Notes: generated by a model not told the origin, from the sequence alone. Counted from the stretch's first letter, positions 7,730 to 17,556 are shown. The stretch: 64,000 nt of DNA from an uncultured Roseovarius sp. (GCA_947499555.1 CANMOU010000001.1:1054001-1118000), one strand, 5' to 3'. Numbers and translations are program-made.

Positions 7730-9496
7730 ATGTCCCGCGCGGGGAAAAGCATCGGTCGCCGAGAAGGTTCTCCGGAGATGAGCGAGTCCCCCAAACCGCC
7801 GCCATCAGGGCGCGAGTCGCTGCGCGGCTTTGTCTCTGACCGTTGGGCTGCCGGTGTCCAAAGCTGCAAATCCGGCTTGCAGCTTGTGCGCAAACGCGGA
7901 CCCAGCCAGATCCAATTCTGGTTTATCGCGCTGGCCATAGGGATCGCCGCGGGCTTTGCCGCGCTTTTGTTCCGCAAAGGAATCACAGCCATCCAGCAGA
8001 CAATGTATGGCGTTGAAGACATCACCACCATCCACAGCTTTGCCGAAACCCTGCCATGGTACTGGCTTTTGCTGATCCCGGCGGTGGGTGGGCTGATTGT
8101 CGGCATCATCCTGCATCACTTCACGCCGGATGGCCGCGTGCGCTCTGTGGCGGACGTGATCGAGGGCGCAGCGCTTCATGACGGGCGCGTCGAGATGCGT
8201 GCAGGCACTGCCTCGGCGCTGGCCTCGATGATCACATTGGGCACCGGAGGCTCATCAGGGCGCGAAGGCCCGGTCGTGCATATGGCCGGGGTGATTTCCA
8301 CATGGGTGAGCAACCGGATCCACGCCAACGGCATCACGGGCCGAGACCTTCTGGGCTGTGCCGTGGCAGCGGCTGTTTCGGCCTCGTTCAACGCGCCCAT
8401 TGCCGGCGCGCTTTTCGCGCTCGAGGTGGTGCTTCGGCATTTTGCCTTGCACGCCTTTGCGCCTATCGTGATTGCCAGCGTGGCGGGCACCGTGATCAAC
8501 CGCCTGGAATTTGGCGATGTGACAGAATTCATGCTGCCCACGGCCTCGGCGCTGGAATTTTACGTGGAACTTCCGGCCTTCCTGCTTTTGGGCCTGCTCT
8601 GCGGGCTTGTCGCAACAGCGCTCATGCATGCCATCTTCTTTGCCGATGACTGGGCCAGTGCCGTGCAGGTGCGCACCCGCCTGCCCCGCTGGATCCGCCC
8701 AGCCGTCGCCGGGCTTCTGCTTGGTGCGATCGCGATCTGGTTTCCGCATATCATCGGCGTGGGATACGAAACCACGTCTGCAGCGCTGACCGGTCAGCTC
8801 TTGCTCCATGAGGTGGTCGTCTTCACCATTGTCAAAGTCGCGGCGGTGGCCATCACCATTGGTGGGCGCATGGGTGGCGGTGTCTTCTCACCCTCCCTCA
8901 TGGTGGGCGCGATGACAGGTCTGGCCTTTGGCCTTGTGGCAACCGCCATCCTGCCCGACGTCTCGGGTGCCAGCACGCTTTATGCGCTCGCCGGCATGGG
9001 CGCGGTGGCGGCCGCGGTGCTTGGCGCACCTATCTCCACAACGCTCATTGTGTTCGAACTGACCGGCGACTGGCAGACCGGTCTGGCGGTGATGGTGGCG
9101 GTTTCAATGTCAACCGCGCTAAGCGCCCGGCTGGTCAAACGGTCCTTTTTCCTAACCCAGATCGAGCGGCGGGGCATTCATCTTGCTGCCGGACCGCATG
9201 CCTATCTTTTGTCGATGTACCGGGTCTCGAAGGTCATGCAGGCGATGGACAAGGCCACGGCCATTGACCCCGATCTTTGCTGGCAAAAGATCGAGGAAGG
9301 GCTCTACATCGATGCCAACGCGACGCTTGAAACCGCTATGCCGATTTTCGAGCGCACCGCAGCTCCCTTCATTCCAGTGGTAAGCTTGACAGGTGTAGAT
9401 ACCAAACCCGAACTGCGCGGTGTCCTGTTTCACGTTGATGCGCTCAAGGCCTACAACCGCGCGATGGCCGCGGTTTCGGAGGAAGAGCACAGTTAG
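7730..9496 (+). CDS. ClC-family chloride channel/antiporter with C-terminal extension
   Basis: A 588-residue membrane protein with about ten hydrophobic helices between residues 60 and 470 and the ClC selectivity motifs: GTGGSSGREGPVVHMAG (the GREGP loop with the gating Glu), SFNAPIAGALFALEVVL, and GGRMGGGVFSPSLMVGAMTG. The last 100 residues are cytoplasmic and resemble a degenerate CBS-type regulatory region (ETAMPIFERTAAPFIPVVS, RGVLFHVDAL). ClC proteins move chloride either passively or in exchange for protons; which one applies here is not decidable by eye. The start is uncertain: ATG 7730 has no clear ribosome-binding site, whereas ATG 7778 is preceded by GAGAAGG with a spacing of about 10. 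It diverges from the FAD oxidase gene with about 40-90 bases between. Confidence 0.88.
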   Translation: MSRAGKSIGRREGSPEMSESPKPPPSGRESLRGFVSDRWAAGVQSCKSGLQLVRKRGPSQIQFWFIALAIGIAAGFAALLFRKGITAIQQTMYGVEDITTIHSFAETLPWYWLLLIPAVGGLIVGIILHHFTPDGRVRSVADVIEGAALHDGRVEMRAGTASALASMITLGTGGSSGREGPVVHMAGVISTWVSNRIHANGITGRDLLGCAVAAAVSASFNAPIAGALFALEVVLRHFALHAFAPIVIASVAGTVINRLEFGDVTEFMLPTASALEFYVELPAFLLLGLLCGLVATALMHAIFFADDWASAVQVRTRLPRWIRPAVAGLLLGAIAIWFPHIIGVGYETTSAALTGQLLLHEVVVFTIVKVAAVAITIGGRMGGGVFSPSLMVGAMTGLAFGLVATAILPDVSGASTLYALAGMGAVAAAVLGAPISTTLIVFELTGDWQTGLAVMVAVSMSTALSARLVKRSFFLTQIERRGIHLAAGPHAYLLSMYRVSKVMQAMDKATAIDPDLCWQKIEEGLYIDANATLETAMPIFERTAAPFIPVVSLTGVDTKPELRGVLFHVDALKAYNRAMAAVSEEEHS

Positions 9497-9678
9497 GCGT
9501 CTCCAGGCGGCTTGGGCTGCCCCGTTTTTCGGCGTAAACTCAGCGAAAATACTCCGCCCTTTCGACATTTCACCTCAGCGCCACCGCTTTTCCGACTAAA
9601 ATAATAAGATATGACTTGCGACTCGCGAAAGACTTCTTTACCTGACAATTATAGTTGGATTTAACAGAGGCCGCACAC

Positions 9679-10707
9679 ATGGCACAGATGTCACCCCTAC
9701 GCACACTTTCCATCTTGGCTCTCGCAGCCAGCACCGCCTTGCCGGCTTATGCCGAAGGCGAATTGAACCTCTATTCCTCACGGCATTACGATACCGACGA
9801 ACGGCTCTACTCCGATTTTGAAGAGCTGACCGGCATCACCATCAACCGCATCGAAGGCAAAGCCGATGAGCTGATCGCCCGGATGAAGGCCGAAGGCGAA
9901 AACTCTCCGGCGGATGTGCTGCTCACAGTCGACACATCGCGCCTGGAACGCGCCAAATCCGAAGGCGTCTTGCAATCGATCGACAACGCGACACTTGAGG
10001 ACCGCATTCCCGGCAACCTTCAGGATGCTGACAATCAATGGTTTGGCTTTTCACAACGCGCACGGATCATCTTCTACGACAAGACAGACGTCGCAGAGCC
10101 GCCGCAAACCTATGCCGATCTGGCCGATCCTAAATACAAGGGAATGGTTTGCCATCGCTCTTCCACCAATGTCTATTCTCTGACGCTTCTGTCGGCAGTG
10201 ATCGAGAACTACGGTGAAGAAGCCGCAAAAGGCTGGGCGAAAGGCGTTGCTGACAACTTCGCGCGCGAGCCTCAGGGCGGCGACACCGATCAGTTGCGCG
10301 GCCTCGTATCTGGCGAATGCGATATCTCGATTTCGAACACCTATTACTTCGCGCGCGCGCTGCGCAAGGATGTCGACGGATTGGGCAAGGATGATCTGGC
10401 CAATATCGGCTGGGTGTTCCCATCGCAGGATGCTGAAGGAGCGCATATCAATCTGTCGGGAGGCGGTGTTGCGGCCCACGCCCCCAACAGGGACAACGCG
10501 ATCAAGTTCCTCGAATACCTCGCTTCGGACCAGGCCCAGCAATATTTCTCGGCTGGCAATGATGAATATCCGGCAGTGCCTGGCGTTGAGCTCAGCCCGT
10601 CGGTCGCGGAACTCGGCGAGTTCAAAGGCGATGACGTAAGCCTGTCGAAAGTCGCCAAGAACGTGACCAAGGCAGCCGAGATTTTTAACGCGGTGGGTTG
10701 GAAATAA
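9679..10707 (+). CDS. Periplasmic Fe(3+)-binding protein of an ABC transporter
   Basis: 342 residues from the ATG at 9679, which has AGAGG about 9 bases upstream. A typical signal peptide (LRTLSILALAASTALPAYA) precedes a mature domain beginning ELNLYSSRHYDTDERLYSDFEELTGI, the hallmark of the FbpA/FutA/AfuA cluster of iron-binding proteins. Further conserved blocks are GKADELIARMKAEG, PADVLLTVDTSRL, FSQRARIIFYDK and CDISISNTYYFARAL, the last carrying the Tyr pair that coordinates ferric iron. It would capture Fe3+ in the periplasm for an FbpB/FbpC-type permease and ATPase, neither of which is in the window, so this is an orphan binding protein. A perfect intrinsic terminator follows at 10731. 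Iron regulation is expected, but I found no clear RirA or Irr site in 9497-9678. Confidence 0.9.
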   Translation: MAQMSPLRTLSILALAASTALPAYAEGELNLYSSRHYDTDERLYSDFEELTGITINRIEGKADELIARMKAEGENSPADVLLTVDTSRLERAKSEGVLQSIDNATLEDRIPGNLQDADNQWFGFSQRARIIFYDKTDVAEPPQTYADLADPKYKGMVCHRSSTNVYSLTLLSAVIENYGEEAAKGWAKGVADNFAREPQGGDTDQLRGLVSGECDISISNTYYFARALRKDVDGLGKDDLANIGWVFPSQDAEGAHINLSGGGVAAHAPNRDNAIKFLEYLASDQAQQYFSAGNDEYPAVPGVELSPSVAELGEFKGDDVSLSKVAKNVTKAAEIFNAVGWK

Positions 10708-10730
10708 GGACGACTTCGTCCGGGAGTAGA

Positions 10731-10758
10731 GGGCGCGGGGCAATCCCGCGCCCTTTTC
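10731..10758 (+). terminator. Intrinsic terminator of the iron-binding protein gene
   Basis: GGGCGCGGG (10731-10739), a 5-base loop, then CCCGCGCCC (10745-10753) followed directly by TTTTCTG. The nine-pair GC stem plus T-run 24 bases after the stop makes this a textbook rho-independent terminator on the plus strand. The other strand has no T-run. Confidence 0.9.
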
Positions 10759-10796
10759 TGTTCAGGAGGCTCTCGTCGCAGAGCGTCGCCATTCCT

Positions 10797-12038
10797 TCAC
10801 TTCTCCAACTGCGCCTTCATCGCGGCTTCGGGAAAACATGTTGGCACTTGCCCCGTGGCCTCCTGCCAGCGACCAATGGACCGGCGGGTTTTGAAGCCCG
10901 GCAGGCCGTCCACGCCACCCACGTCATGGCCCATCTCGACCAGAGCAGCCTGCATGGCTGCCACGTCAGAGCGATAGAGCCCGCCAACCTGTCCCCATGG
11001 CGCGCTGAAATCGCCCACGCCAAACTGAATGCGATCACCCACATGGCCGACAAACAGCGCATACAGATCGCTGGTATTGTAATCCTTCAACACATAGAAA
11101 TTTGGCGTCACCAGAAAGGCCGGGCCATTGCGGCCTGCGGGCATCATGAGAAAGCCCTCGTCCGTCCGCTCATGTTCGGGAAACGGGCGGCCTGAGACAC
11201 GGGTAATCCCCATCGCTTCCCATGCAGAAATCCGCTGCCCCTGGTCCGGCCCTTCCAAAGCGCAGGACACAGACGCAGGCACCTGCACCTCGAATCCCCA
11301 ATCGCGCCCTTCAACCCAACCATGCTCTTGCAAATACCGCGCAATCGAGGCGATCGTGTCGGCTTCTGAGCGCCAGATATCGGCCTTCCCATCGCCATTG
11401 CCATCAACCGCGAATTTCAGGAAATTTGACGGCATGAATTGCGGCTGGCCAAGCGCGCCGGCCCAACTGCTTCTCAGCCGCACACCATCGGCATGGCCGG
11501 CTTCGGCGATCTGGAGCGCCGCCAGCAACTCACCCCGGAAGAACGCGGCGCGGCGGCTCATAAACCCTTTGGTGCCCAGAACCTCAAAGGCATTATGTGG
11601 GATGGCGACGCGGCCGTAGCCGCTTTCGCGCCCCCAGACTCCCAGAATGATCCGCCCCGGCACGCCCGTTTCCTTTTCAACACGCCGCAAAATTTCGGCA
11701 TGTGTCCGCGCCATCTGTCGACCCACGGACGTCGCCCCGTCGACGCTGCCGCGATTGAAATAGCGCCCTGGGCTGCCAAACTCTGCCTGCCGTTGCTTCT
11801 TGGGCGTCGCCGCCGCCTGCCCCGGCACCACAAGGTCGGGCAAATCCCAGTTTAGACGCACGCCGTCAAAGGCCTGCTCAAATGTCGCGCGGGACACGCC
11901 GCGGGTGCGGGCCTCGGGCCAGATTTCTTGCGTGAGCCACTCTTGGAACTGCGCCTCGATCTGGGCGCGGCTCTGAGCCTGCGCGACATCAGCGCAAAGG
12001 ACCAGAAGACAGGTGATATAAGGAAAAAGGCGGTGCAT
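10797..12038 (-). CDS. Lytic murein transglycosylase, MltB type, with peptidoglycan-binding domain
   Basis: 413 residues with an N-terminal signal peptide (about 1-22). The catalytic SLT_2 domain covers roughly 30-330, with the catalytic Glu in ILGVWGRESGYG (residue 138), followed by GALGQPQFMPSNFLKFAVDGNGDGKADIW, a family signature. The C-terminal 60 residues (DVAAMQAALVEMGHDVGGVDGLPGFKTRRSI) form a PG_binding_1 domain. The enzyme cleaves the MurNAc-GlcNAc bond of peptidoglycan in the periplasm, releasing 1,6-anhydro products. No lipobox is seen, so it is soluble rather than a lipoprotein. It lies 60 bases downstream of recN in the same direction, at the tail of the cell-wall gene run. Confidence 0.9.
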   Translation of the reverse strand: MHRLFPYITCLLVLCADVAQAQSRAQIEAQFQEWLTQEIWPEARTRGVSRATFEQAFDGVRLNWDLPDLVVPGQAAATPKKQRQAEFGSPGRYFNRGSVDGATSVGRQMARTHAEILRRVEKETGVPGRIILGVWGRESGYGRVAIPHNAFEVLGTKGFMSRRAAFFRGELLAALQIAEAGHADGVRLRSSWAGALGQPQFMPSNFLKFAVDGNGDGKADIWRSEADTIASIARYLQEHGWVEGRDWGFEVQVPASVSCALEGPDQGQRISAWEAMGITRVSGRPFPEHERTDEGFLMMPAGRNGPAFLVTPNFYVLKDYNTSDLYALFVGHVGDRIQFGVGDFSAPWGQVGGLYRSDVAAMQAALVEMGHDVGGVDGLPGFKTRRSIGRWQEATGQVPTCFPEAAMKAQLEK

Positions 12039-12098
12039 TGTCTCGGCTCAAATCACTTCGAGGCCAGTTTACCAAGTGCGATCTCAGGGGCAATCGTC

Positions 12099-13745
12099 TT
12101 AGCCCGCCATGAGCGCCTCTGCCGCCGCGCGCGCTTCGGGTGTGATCTTGTCCCCCGACAGCATGCGCCCGATCTCGTCGATACGGTCCTCCTCGGCAAG
12201 GGGCGTCACGGTCGAAAGGGTCGCCTCGCCTTCGACTGTCTTCTCAACCCGCCAATGATGCGCGCCACGCGCAGCCACTTGCGGCGAGTGCGTGACAACA
12301 AGCACCTGCCCCTCCTGCGCGAGCTGTGCCAGACGACGTCCCACCGCATCAGCAGTCGCCCCTCCGACACCCCGGTCGATCTCGTCGAAAATCATCGTGA
12401 GGCCGGGTTGCCCCTCTGTCAGACAGACCTTGAGCGCCAGCAGGAACCGGCTGAGTTCCCCGCCCGATGCAATCTTGCCCAAAGGACCGGCGGGAGCGCC
12501 GGGGTTGGTAGCCACCGTAAATGTCACCGTATCATGACCGGTTTCGCCCGGATCCGCTGTGTCGATCTGCGTTGCGAACACCGCCCTTTCCATTTTCAGG
12601 GGTGCAAGCTCGGCCATAACCGCCTTGTCCAGTGATTTTGCAGCATCGCGTCGCGCCTTGCTCAATTCCGCGGCGGCGGTTTCATAAACCTGATCAGCGT
12701 CTTGAGCCGCTTTCTTCAAGTTTGAGATATCAGCATCGCCCTCATCCAGAGCCGAGAGTTGAGCGCGCAGTTTTTCCGCGAACTTCGAAAGATCGTCGGC
12801 GGGCACGTCGTGTTTGCGCGCGAGCGCGCGAATGGCAAACAATCGTTCCTCTGCCGCTTCCAGTTCCAGCGGGTTGAAGCTCAGCGCCTCAAGACAGCGC
12901 GTGACACCAGTGGCCGCCTCGTCAAGTTCGGCCAAAGCCCGGCCAAGGGCCGCGATTGGAGCATCGAGCTGACCTTCGGCGCGCTCGGCCACCCCTTCAA
13001 GCCAGCGCAGCGCCTCTCCGGCAGAGGCTTCCGCACCTTGCCCAATTGCGTCACCTGCGCGCGCAATGTCTTCGCGGATACGCTCGGCCTGCTGCATCAG
13101 GCGCCGGCGGCCGTCAAGCTCTGCCTCTTCGCCGGGCTGCGGTGCGAGCGCATCCAACTCATCAACAGCATGGCGCAGGAAATCTTCATCCCCACGCGCC
13201 TTTTCAAGCGCGCGCTCTGCCTCGCTAAGCGCCTTCTTCGCCGCCATCCGCGCCCGCCAGGCATCGCGGACCGTATCACGTGCCGCCCCCAGATCACCGA
13301 AACTATCGAGCAGATCCCTGTGACCACGTGGATTCAGAAGCCCACGGTCATCATGCTGCCCGTGTAACTCGACCAGACACTCTGAAAGCGCGCGCAGCAC
13401 GTCGCCCGAACAACGCCGGTCATTGACCCATGCGGTCTTGCGCCCTTCTGCGGTGTTCACCCGGCGCAGGAGGAGCGTGTCGTCAGCCGGAAGTCCGGCC
13501 TCTTCAAGAATTCTGTGAGCGGGATGACCTGCTGGAAGATCAAACTCCGCCAGCACTTCGCCCTGCTCGGCCCCCTGCCGGACCAGGTCCGCCCGACCCC
13601 GCCATCCCAAGACAAAGCCCAGGGAATCAAGCAAAATGGATTTACCCGCACCTGTTTCACCGGTGAGCACATTGAGCCCGGGCTTAAAATTCAATTCAAG
13701 CCGGTCGATGATGAGAATGTCGCGAATATCCAGTGCGCGCAGCAT
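12099..13745 (-). CDS. recN: DNA repair protein RecN
   Basis: 548 residues. SMC-like ATPase with Walker A GETGAGKS at 29-36, the ABC signature SGGELSRF at 427-434, Walker B MIFDEID at 451-457, and a long coiled-coil middle (about 160-380) rich in Ala, Glu and Arg. RecN acts early in double-strand break repair, holding ends or sister chromatids together for RecA. The gene starts 21 bases after bamD, in the same direction; that linkage of lpxC, bamD and recN is common in alphaproteobacteria. RecN is often LexA-controlled, but no GTTC-N7-GTTC box fits in the short gap, so any SOS promoter would have to lie inside bamD. Confidence 0.95.
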   Translation of the reverse strand: MLRALDIRDILIIDRLELNFKPGLNVLTGETGAGKSILLDSLGFVLGWRGRADLVRQGAEQGEVLAEFDLPAGHPAHRILEEAGLPADDTLLLRRVNTAEGRKTAWVNDRRCSGDVLRALSECLVELHGQHDDRGLLNPRGHRDLLDSFGDLGAARDTVRDAWRARMAAKKALSEAERALEKARGDEDFLRHAVDELDALAPQPGEEAELDGRRRLMQQAERIREDIARAGDAIGQGAEASAGEALRWLEGVAERAEGQLDAPIAALGRALAELDEAATGVTRCLEALSFNPLELEAAEERLFAIRALARKHDVPADDLSKFAEKLRAQLSALDEGDADISNLKKAAQDADQVYETAAAELSKARRDAAKSLDKAVMAELAPLKMERAVFATQIDTADPGETGHDTVTFTVATNPGAPAGPLGKIASGGELSRFLLALKVCLTEGQPGLTMIFDEIDRGVGGATADAVGRRLAQLAQEGQVLVVTHSPQVAARGAHHWRVEKTVEGEATLSTVTPLAEEDRIDEIGRMLSGDKITPEARAAAEALMAG

Positions 13746-13766
13746 GGAGCGCCCCCTGCCCGCAGA

Positions 13767-14618
13767 TCAGAGCCAGCGGCCCTGAATCATCTGACGATAG
13801 ACCTGACGCAACCAGTTGTCGCCCGCCGCCTCTAGCGTCAGCCCACGACCGGTCAAAAGCGTATAACTGTCCTCGTACCATTCGGTCGCCTGGAAGTTAT
13901 GGCCCAGAATAGCCCCGGCTGTGCGCGCCTCATCCGTCAGGCCCAGAGACAAATAGGCTTCCACCAATCGATGCAGTGCCTCGGCGGTATGTGTCGTGGT
14001 CTGGAAGTCCTCGACGACAACACGGAAACGGTTGATCGCTGCGGTGAAATGATCCCGGCGCAGATAATAGCGACCGATTTCCATTTCCTTCGCGGCAAGA
14101 TGATCAAAGGCCAGATCGAATTTGAGAATCGCCGAGCTGGCATATTCGCTGTCAGGATAGCGCTCGATCACTTCTCGAAGACTTTGCAGAGCCTGGAATG
14201 TCAGGCCCTGATCGCGCCCGACCTCATCGATCTGGTCATAGTAGCTCAGCGCCAAAAGATATTGCGCATAGGCCGCATCGCCATCTGCCGGATAGACATC
14301 AATGTAGCGCTGTGCCGCCGCACGGCTGTTCTCGTAGTCTTCGTCTTTGTGATGGGCGAAGGCCTGCATGATCACGGCGCGCTTGGCCCATTCAGAGAAG
14401 GGATACAGGCGCTCGACCTCGGCAAAGAGCGTTGCCGCCTGTTCATTGCGACCCCGCGCCAAGTCAAATTCGGCACGTCCGTAAATCTGTTCCGCAGTGA
14501 AGTTCTCGTAATCGATCTGACCGCGGTCAATCTTGCCTTCGACTCCCCCGCATCCGGCCAGTATCGCCGCGCTCACCACAAGGGGGGCCAACCAAATCCG
14601 CGATCTGCCGCCAATCAT
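13767..14618 (-). CDS. bamD: Outer membrane assembly lipoprotein BamD
   Basis: 283 residues from the ATG at 14618 (GAAGGGA upstream). A lipoprotein signal peptide ends in LAGC, with the lipidated Cys at residue 23. The mature part is made of TPR-like helical pairs: AEQIYGRAEFDLARGRNEQAATLFAEVERLYPFSEWAKRAVIM, then repeats around YIDVYPADGDAAYAQYLLALSYYDQ and YLRRDHFTAAINRFRVVVEDF. BamD is the essential partner of BamA in inserting beta-barrel proteins into the outer membrane, sitting on its periplasmic face. It is placed between lpxC and recN, as in other Rhodobacterales. An upstream in-frame start at 14714 would add an implausible N-terminus before the signal peptide. Confidence 0.93.
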   Translation of the reverse strand: MIGGRSRIWLAPLVVSAAILAGCGGVEGKIDRGQIDYENFTAEQIYGRAEFDLARGRNEQAATLFAEVERLYPFSEWAKRAVIMQAFAHHKDEDYENSRAAAQRYIDVYPADGDAAYAQYLLALSYYDQIDEVGRDQGLTFQALQSLREVIERYPDSEYASSAILKFDLAFDHLAAKEMEIGRYYLRRDHFTAAINRFRVVVEDFQTTTHTAEALHRLVEAYLSLGLTDEARTAGAILGHNFQATEWYEDSYTLLTGRGLTLEAAGDNWLRQVYRQMIQGRWL

Positions 14619-14741
14619 GCCTGAACGTTCCCTTCTCGTGACACACGCCGCAGAGACACCCCTGCCCTGAGCGGTCCTAGCATATAATTTTCCGGTGCAA
14701 AACGACTTTGGCACATTTGCCGCGCCAGATGTGATCGGGGA

Positions 14742-15764
14742 TCAGGCGACCTCTGGCACTTCGCCCCAATGCACACCCGCACCGGGCAAACGCGCAGACA
14801 TGGCTGCATCGCAAGTGACGATCTCATAGGCTGCGGGATCAGCAAAAAGCGCCCGCAAAAGATCATTGGTCAAGGCATGACCGGCGCGCTCACCCTGGTA
14901 GTGGCCAAGAATAGGCAAACCCGCCAGGGCAAGGTCACCAAGCGCGTCGAGCATCTTGTGGCGCACAGGCTCATCGGGCTGGCGCAAACCACCCGGGCTC
15001 ACAACACGGTCACCGTCGAACACGACCGCGTTCTCGCCCGAGCTGCCACCAAGCGCGAGGCCATTGGCCTGCATTGCATCGACATCAGACTGACGGCAGA
15101 AAGTGCGCGACGTTGAAAGCTCGCGCACAAAACTGCCATTGGCCATATTCAGCACCTTGCTTTGCGCTCCGATGGCGGAATCTTCAAACTCGATTTTGAA
15201 CTCAATGGTGAGCGTGTCATTCGGCACCAGACGAGCCAACGCATCACCGCGCCGCACCTCAACTGGTCTGAGAACCTTAATCGCCTGAATCGGCTCATCG
15301 AGCGGACATATGCCCGCCGACAAAAGGCCGCGCACAAACTGCGCCGAGCTTCCGTCAAGAATAGGCACTTCAGGGCCCGACACCTCAATCAGTGCATTAT
15401 GGACACCACATCCGCAAAGCGCGGCCATGATATGCTCGATGGTCGATAGGGTTGTTCCCGCCTCATTCTGCAGCCGGGTGCATAACGGTGATTGGTTCAC
15501 CTTGTCCCAAAGGGCTGGCAGGTCCTGCTGGTCGGCTGGCACATCAAGACGCCGGAACACAATCCCGTGCCCTGCCTCGGCGGGCAGAATCGTGACGGAG
15601 CTCGGTTTGCCCGAATGCAAGCCGACGCCGTTAAACGTCACTGGAGTGTGAATGGTCGTCTGCAAGATGCGCCTCAGTCCCACCGCCCTCGATTTGAAGG
15701 CAATTGCATGTGTATGTGCACCTGCGGCATTGCTCAATTCACTCTTTGCAACGTGATGAAACAT
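14742..15764 (-). CDS. lpxC: UDP-3-O-acyl-N-acetylglucosamine deacetylase LpxC
   Basis: 340 residues from the ATG at 15764; the start is uncertain because the conserved protein begins only at LQTTIHTPVTFNGVGLHSG, about 30 residues in, and a GTG at 15683 would also serve. Signatures include GVGLHSG, STIEHIMAALCGCGVHNALIEVSG (first zinc His) and VRHKMLDALGDLALAG (the second His and Asp ligands). LpxC removes the acetyl group from UDP-3-O-acyl-GlcNAc with a Zn2+ ion, the committed step of lipid A synthesis in the cytoplasm. The C-terminal end carries AMSARLPGAGVHWGEVPEVA. It is separated from ftsZ by an intrinsic terminator at 15831-15864, so it needs its own promoter, which I could not identify with certainty. 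Confidence 0.93.
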   Translation of the reverse strand: MFHHVAKSELSNAAGAHTHAIAFKSRAVGLRRILQTTIHTPVTFNGVGLHSGKPSSVTILPAEAGHGIVFRRLDVPADQQDLPALWDKVNQSPLCTRLQNEAGTTLSTIEHIMAALCGCGVHNALIEVSGPEVPILDGSSAQFVRGLLSAGICPLDEPIQAIKVLRPVEVRRGDALARLVPNDTLTIEFKIEFEDSAIGAQSKVLNMANGSFVRELSTSRTFCRQSDVDAMQANGLALGGSSGENAVVFDGDRVVSPGGLRQPDEPVRHKMLDALGDLALAGLPILGHYQGERAGHALTNDLLRALFADPAAYEIVTCDAAMSARLPGAGVHWGEVPEVA

Positions 15765-15830
15765 CCGGAATCGCACGGTTGGCAAAAACCTGCCGAACTC
15801 ACTTTTTCTGCCCTTAAAGCCATGAATTTA

Positions 15831-15864
15831 AACAAAAAACAGGCCGCGCTTTGCGGCCTGTTTT
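15831..15864 (-). terminator. Intrinsic terminator downstream of ftsZ
   Basis: AAAACAGGCCGC (15836-15847) pairs perfectly with GCGGCCTGTTTT (15853-15864) around a 5-base loop. On the minus strand the stem is followed by TGTTTTTTG, so it should end the dcw transcript about 30 bases after the ftsZ stop. The A/T flanks make it potentially bidirectional. Confidence 0.88.
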
Positions 15865-15893
15865 CACGAAAAACTTGTCCTTCTTGATGCGCG

Positions 15894-17483
15894 TCAGTTC
15901 GCTTGACGGCGCAAAAATGCGGGGATTTCGATCTGGTCTTCTTCCTCGTGCCGCGACTCGAGCGCGGATTGCGCGGCCTGAACCGGAGGTTGCTGGCGCA
16001 CTGGTCGTGGCGCTTCCGGTGCGCTTTCGGCCGCATGGCCAGTCATCCGGTTGATCAGTGAGTTGATCCCAAAACGAGGCTTCTCGGCCTGCGGCTCGAC
16101 CGCTGTTGGTGCACTCGCGGCAAGAGATGCCGCCGGAGCGCGTTGCACTGCGGCCTGCAAACGGGCCATTGCCTCAGGCGACGGCGTTCCTGGCGACGGC
16201 GCGCGCGGCGCGATGAACTCTTCGCTGCTTGCGGTCTCTGCCGTGTAGGCCGGTTGCTCCGGGGCCGGTGCATAGGCCGGAGGCGGCAGGCCATCATCCG
16301 CCGCCTGGACCGCAGGCTCAAAGATATCTTCCATCTGGTCTTCCGCCGCGGCGCGTTGCGCATCGAAGCCGTGGAAAAGATTGGGTTCTTCAACCGCTGC
16401 CGCCACTTCTTGTGCCGGCATTTCTTCGACAGGCTGCTCTGCCGAAATCTCTGCCGCTGGCGCCAGAGGCTCAGCCATCGAACGGCGTGGTACGGGGATA
16501 TCAGACTGGTTGGTCGACGCGTCAATGCCCGTGGCCACGACGGAGACGCGCATCACGCCATCCATGCTTGGGTCAAGTGTGGAGCCCACGATGATATTGG
16601 CATCCGCATCCACCTCTTCGCGGATCCGGTTGGCGGCCTCATCCAGTTCAAAGAGCGTAAGATCGTGACCACCGGTGATGTTGATAAGAACACCTTTGGC
16701 ACCGCGCAGGCTGATCTCGTCCAGAAGCGGATTGGCGATGGCCTTTTCTGCGGCTTGGATCGCGCGCTCTTCGCCCGCATCCTCGCCTGTGCCCATCATG
16801 GCCTTGCCCATCTCATCCATCACAGCGCGAACATCTGCGAAATCAAGGTTGATCAGGCCGGGCCGAACCATAAGGTCTGTCACCCCTTTCACACCTTGAT
16901 ACAGGACGTCATCGGCAAGGCTGAAAGCTTCGGTAAAGGTGGTTTTTTCGTTGGCCAGGCGGAACAGGTTCTGATTGGGGATGATGATCAGCGTATCGAC
17001 CATCTTTTGAAGCTGCTCGACGCCGTCTTCGGCCTGACGCATGCGTTTCGCGCCTTCGAACTGGAACGGCTTGGTGACAACACCGACGGTCAGCACACCA
17101 AGCTCACGCGCGGCCTGTGCAATGATTGGCGCCGCGCCTGTTCCTGTGCCGCCGCCCATACCGGCGGTGATAAAGCACATATGCGCGCCCGCCAGATGAT
17201 CGACGATCTGCTCGATATTCTCTTCGGCTGCTGCAGCACCGACCGAGGCTTTAGCGCCCGCGCCCAGCCCTTCCGTGACTTTGACACCCAGCTGAATGCG
17301 CGCGTTGGCGTTGGATTGCGATAAAGCCTGCGCATCCGTGTTCGCCACGACGAAATCCACGCCCTCGAGCTGCTTTTCGATCATGTTGTTCACGGCGTTG
17401 CCGCCTGCGCCGCCCACGCCAAATACGGTGATCCGTGGTTTCAGGTCATTTTCCTGACCTGGCATGCTGAGATGTAATGTCAT
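15894..17483 (-). CDS. ftsZ: Cell division protein FtsZ
   Basis: 529 residues from the ATG at 17483; the frame extends upstream but into regulatory sequence. The tubulin-like core shows [17 protein letters not shown], the GTP-binding signature [14 protein letters not shown], and the T7 synergy loop [12 protein letters not shown] long Pro/Ala/Glu-rich linker of roughly 180 residues follows the core, ending in the conserved terminal peptide [12 protein letters not shown] that docks FtsA and other partners. FtsZ polymerises at mid-cell as the scaffold of the divisome. It is separated from ftsA by 186 bases carrying an own promoter and cell-cycle-type sites (described separately), and is followed by a terminator, so it can be expressed apart from the rest of the cluster. 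Confidence 0.97.
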   Translation of the reverse strand: MTLHLSMPGQENDLKPRITVFGVGGAGGNAVNNMIEKQLEGVDFVVANTDAQALSQSNANARIQLGVKVTEGLGAGAKASVGAAAAEENIEQIVDHLAGAHMCFITAGMGGGTGTGAAPIIAQAARELGVLTVGVVTKPFQFEGAKRMRQAEDGVEQLQKMVDTLIIIPNQNLFRLANEKTTFTEAFSLADDVLYQGVKGVTDLMVRPGLINLDFADVRAVMDEMGKAMMGTGEDAGEERAIQAAEKAIANPLLDEISLRGAKGVLINITGGHDLTLFELDEAANRIREEVDADANIIVGSTLDPSMDGVMRVSVVATGIDASTNQSDIPVPRRSMAEPLAPAAEISAEQPVEEMPAQEVAAAVEEPNLFHGFDAQRAAAEDQMEDIFEPAVQAADDGLPPPAYAPAPEQPAYTAETASSEEFIAPRAPSPGTPSPEAMARLQAAVQRAPAASLAASAPTAVEPQAEKPRFGINSLINRMTGHAAESAPEAPRPVRQQPPVQAAQSALESRHEEEDQIEIPAFLRRQAN

Positions 17484-17515
17484 TGCTCCGTCCGCTTTCT
17501 GAATGCCTGTTTTCC

Positions 17516-17541
17516 GAGTCTGCAAATGGCAGCCCCGACTC
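17516..17541. promoter_or_regulatory. Two GANTC (CcrM methylation) sites in the ftsZ leader
   Basis: GAGTC at 17516-17520 and GACTC at 17537-17541 lie between the proposed -10 box and the ftsZ start codon. GANTC is the target of the alphaproteobacterial methylase CcrM; in Caulobacter, methylation with GcrA stimulates ftsZ transcription. GANTC is only five bases long, so chance occurrence cannot be excluded. Confidence 0.45.
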
Positions 17542-17556
17542 CGCCAATCTGCCGCG

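Noticed and set aside
9497-9678. Iron-responsive operator before the iron-binding protein
   Set aside because: TGACTTGCGACTC and nearby AT-rich stretches do not match a RirA TGA-N9-TCA box or a convincing promoter spacing.
16143-17324. 393-codon plus-strand frame opposite ftsZ
   Set aside because: Antisense to ftsZ, rich in Arg/His/Ala, with no ribosome-binding site or family resemblance.
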